Source: Solirubrobacterales bacterium (GTDB lineage Bacteria > Actinomycetota > Thermoleophilia > Solirubrobacterales > Solirubrobacteraceae). From it: a stretch of 64,000 nucleotides of DNA. Where the stretch lies: contig CANJIV010000002.1 in assembly GCA_947474595.1 (NCBI GenBank), positions 205,522 through 269,521 of the forward strand, read 5' to 3'. A program made the position numbers and the translations under genes. The notes beneath the pieces were generated by a model that saw only the letters and a list, made by a program, of their open reading frames with translations, was not told the origin of the DNA and searched no databases. Below are positions 63,217 through 64,000 of the stretch, in pieces; position 1 is the first letter of the stretch, and each line of letters opens with the position of its first letter.

Positions 63217-64000
63217 AAGCGGAACCTCTTGCTGGCTGCGGTTCCAGTAACAGAGGCTTTCTTTGGCGTCACTGCAACGGTCCAAGCCCCTCTTGCCAGC
63301 TTGATCTTGCAGCTGACGACCCTCACCCGCTTGCTCGCGAGAGTCCTGCATCGTCCACGCCTAATGCTGGTGCCACGCCTTCCGGCGATCGAGTAGGTAA
63401 CGCCCGCAGCTGGACGAATGGTCGCCGTGACAGTCCTCGAGCTCTTAGCTGAGGCCCAGGAAGGAGATGGCCGACCCGGCCTGACCTTGGGCGGATTGAC
63501 TGTAACTGCGCTGAACCGAGCCGTTACGGAGCGCGCCTCGCTCATCGTCACAACACAGCTTCCGGTTCCAGAGCACCCAGCGCCCGACCAGCCGCTGAAA
63601 GCTGAACCCACCGCCGCGCGAGCGGTCAGCGTCACTGCGCGGCCGTCGACGTACGGCTCGCTGCAGTCACTTCCGCATGAGATTCCCGCCGGTTCGGAGC
63701 TAACCGTGCCGCTGCCGCTGCCAGCATGAGCGACGGTGAGGTCGAATGAACCGGGGTCGAACAGCAGCGCATCGGCGAGGCTGCCCGTTGCACCGTCGAG
63801 GCCACCAGCAACGAGCACCTTGCCACTTTCCAGCAGGGCAGCCGCCGGCGCGTAACGGGTTATTCCCATCATTGGACCATCGGCGAAACTGCGGGTTACC
63901 GGGTCAAAAACCGATGTTGATGCGAGAGAGGAATACGAACCGTCCCTCCCTCCCGCGATCAGCACCTTTCCATTGAGAAGCAGAGTTGCGGTCCCATAAG
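63213..64000 (-). CDS. Exported kelch-repeat protein with InlB-type repeat, N-terminus outside window
   Basis: The reading frame is open to the window end, so the start is missing. Kelch-type blades are clear (NGKVLIAGGRDGSYSSL, SGKVLVAGGLDGATGSL with FDP between). An InlB B-repeat-like domain follows (GSGSGTVSSEPAGISCGSDC ... FSGWSGAGCSGTGSC), with paired cysteines. The final ~90 residues are basic and beta-rich, similar in character to the C-terminal modules of the exported proteins at 13-21 kb. It is probably a cell-surface or secreted binding protein. Confidence 0.82.
   Translation of the reverse strand, partial: YGTATLLLNGKVLIAGGRDGSYSSLASTSVFDPVTRSFADGPMMGITRYAPAAALLESGKVLVAGGLDGATGSLADALLFDPGSFDLTVAHAGSGSGTVSSEPAGISCGSDCSEPYVDGRAVTLTARAAVGSAFSGWSGAGCSGTGSCVVTMSEARSVTARFSAVTVNPPKVRPGRPSPSWASAKSSRTVTATIRPAAGVTYSIAGRRGTSIRRGRCRTLASKRVRVVSCKIKLARGAWTVAVTPKKASVTGTAASKRFRF

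Overview
The window looks like a chromosome segment of an actinobacterium, most probably of the class Thermoleophilia (Solirubrobacterales/Gaiellales type). That placement is inferred from several things: moderate-to-high GC, frequent GTG/TTG starts, many exported proteins ending in a Lys/Arg-rich beta module typical of those lineages, and actinobacterial families such as DUF3618, Holin-X, DUF4235-like and DUF3159. I see no rRNA, tRNA, CRISPR array, insertion sequence or prophage. No gene-free stretch exceeds 300 bases; the longest are 60141-60381, 22946-23179 and 697-920.

Positions 1-31 kb form a phosphate-acquisition island. The left part holds a full OmpR-type response regulator (cut by the window edge), a DJ-1/PfpI protein, a pstSCAB-phoU operon, two small winged-helix proteins that lack any receiver domain, and a DUF47 (PhoU-like) protein. 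From 7.7 to 22.9 kb, seven minus-strand genes encode exported beta-propeller-type proteins, a PstS-like protein with an added C-terminal module, and an FtsH-like membrane protease. They form two chains joined by gene overlaps. Divergent from them is a second pstS-C-A-B operon that continues into a lipoprotein, a zinc-ribbon/SPOR membrane protein and a small zinc-ribbon protein. It converges on an exported phosphoesterase carrying the same zinc ribbon. Direct repeats with an 11-base period (TTCAC/TTTAC type, resembling actinobacterial PhoP boxes) lie in front of pst1, the two small winged-helix genes and the phosphoesterase, and next to the response regulator. GTTCAC motifs also crowd the divergent promoter of pst2 and the propeller genes.

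From 31 to 42 kb come a TIM-barrel isomerase-like gene, an ABC-F ATPase, a crotonase, a fatty acyl-CoA reductase-like fusion, an orphan solute-binding lipoprotein, and a tightly coupled CHAD-CHAD-ppk1-HD operon for polyphosphate. The phosphate theme returns at 54-57 kb with a phosphate:H+ symporter-like transporter in an operon with an ArsJ-like exporter.

The rest is mostly metabolic. It includes an ABC-2 exporter, a PHM-like copper protein with a cupredoxin tail divergent from a small cupredoxin, a DUF3618/Holin-X envelope operon ending in acetolactate decarboxylase, a TetR/DUF2804 pair, a BKACE enzyme, a TRIC-type channel, an MFS exporter, and acyl-CoA genes (carboxyltransferase, enoyl-CoA hydratase, two acyl-CoA dehydrogenases). 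The window ends inside a kelch-repeat exported protein. A plausible overall reading is a lineage adapted to low phosphate, with duplicated Pst uptake, polyphosphate storage, exported phosphate scavenging and arsenate defence. The function of the exported propeller/FtsH block is unknown.
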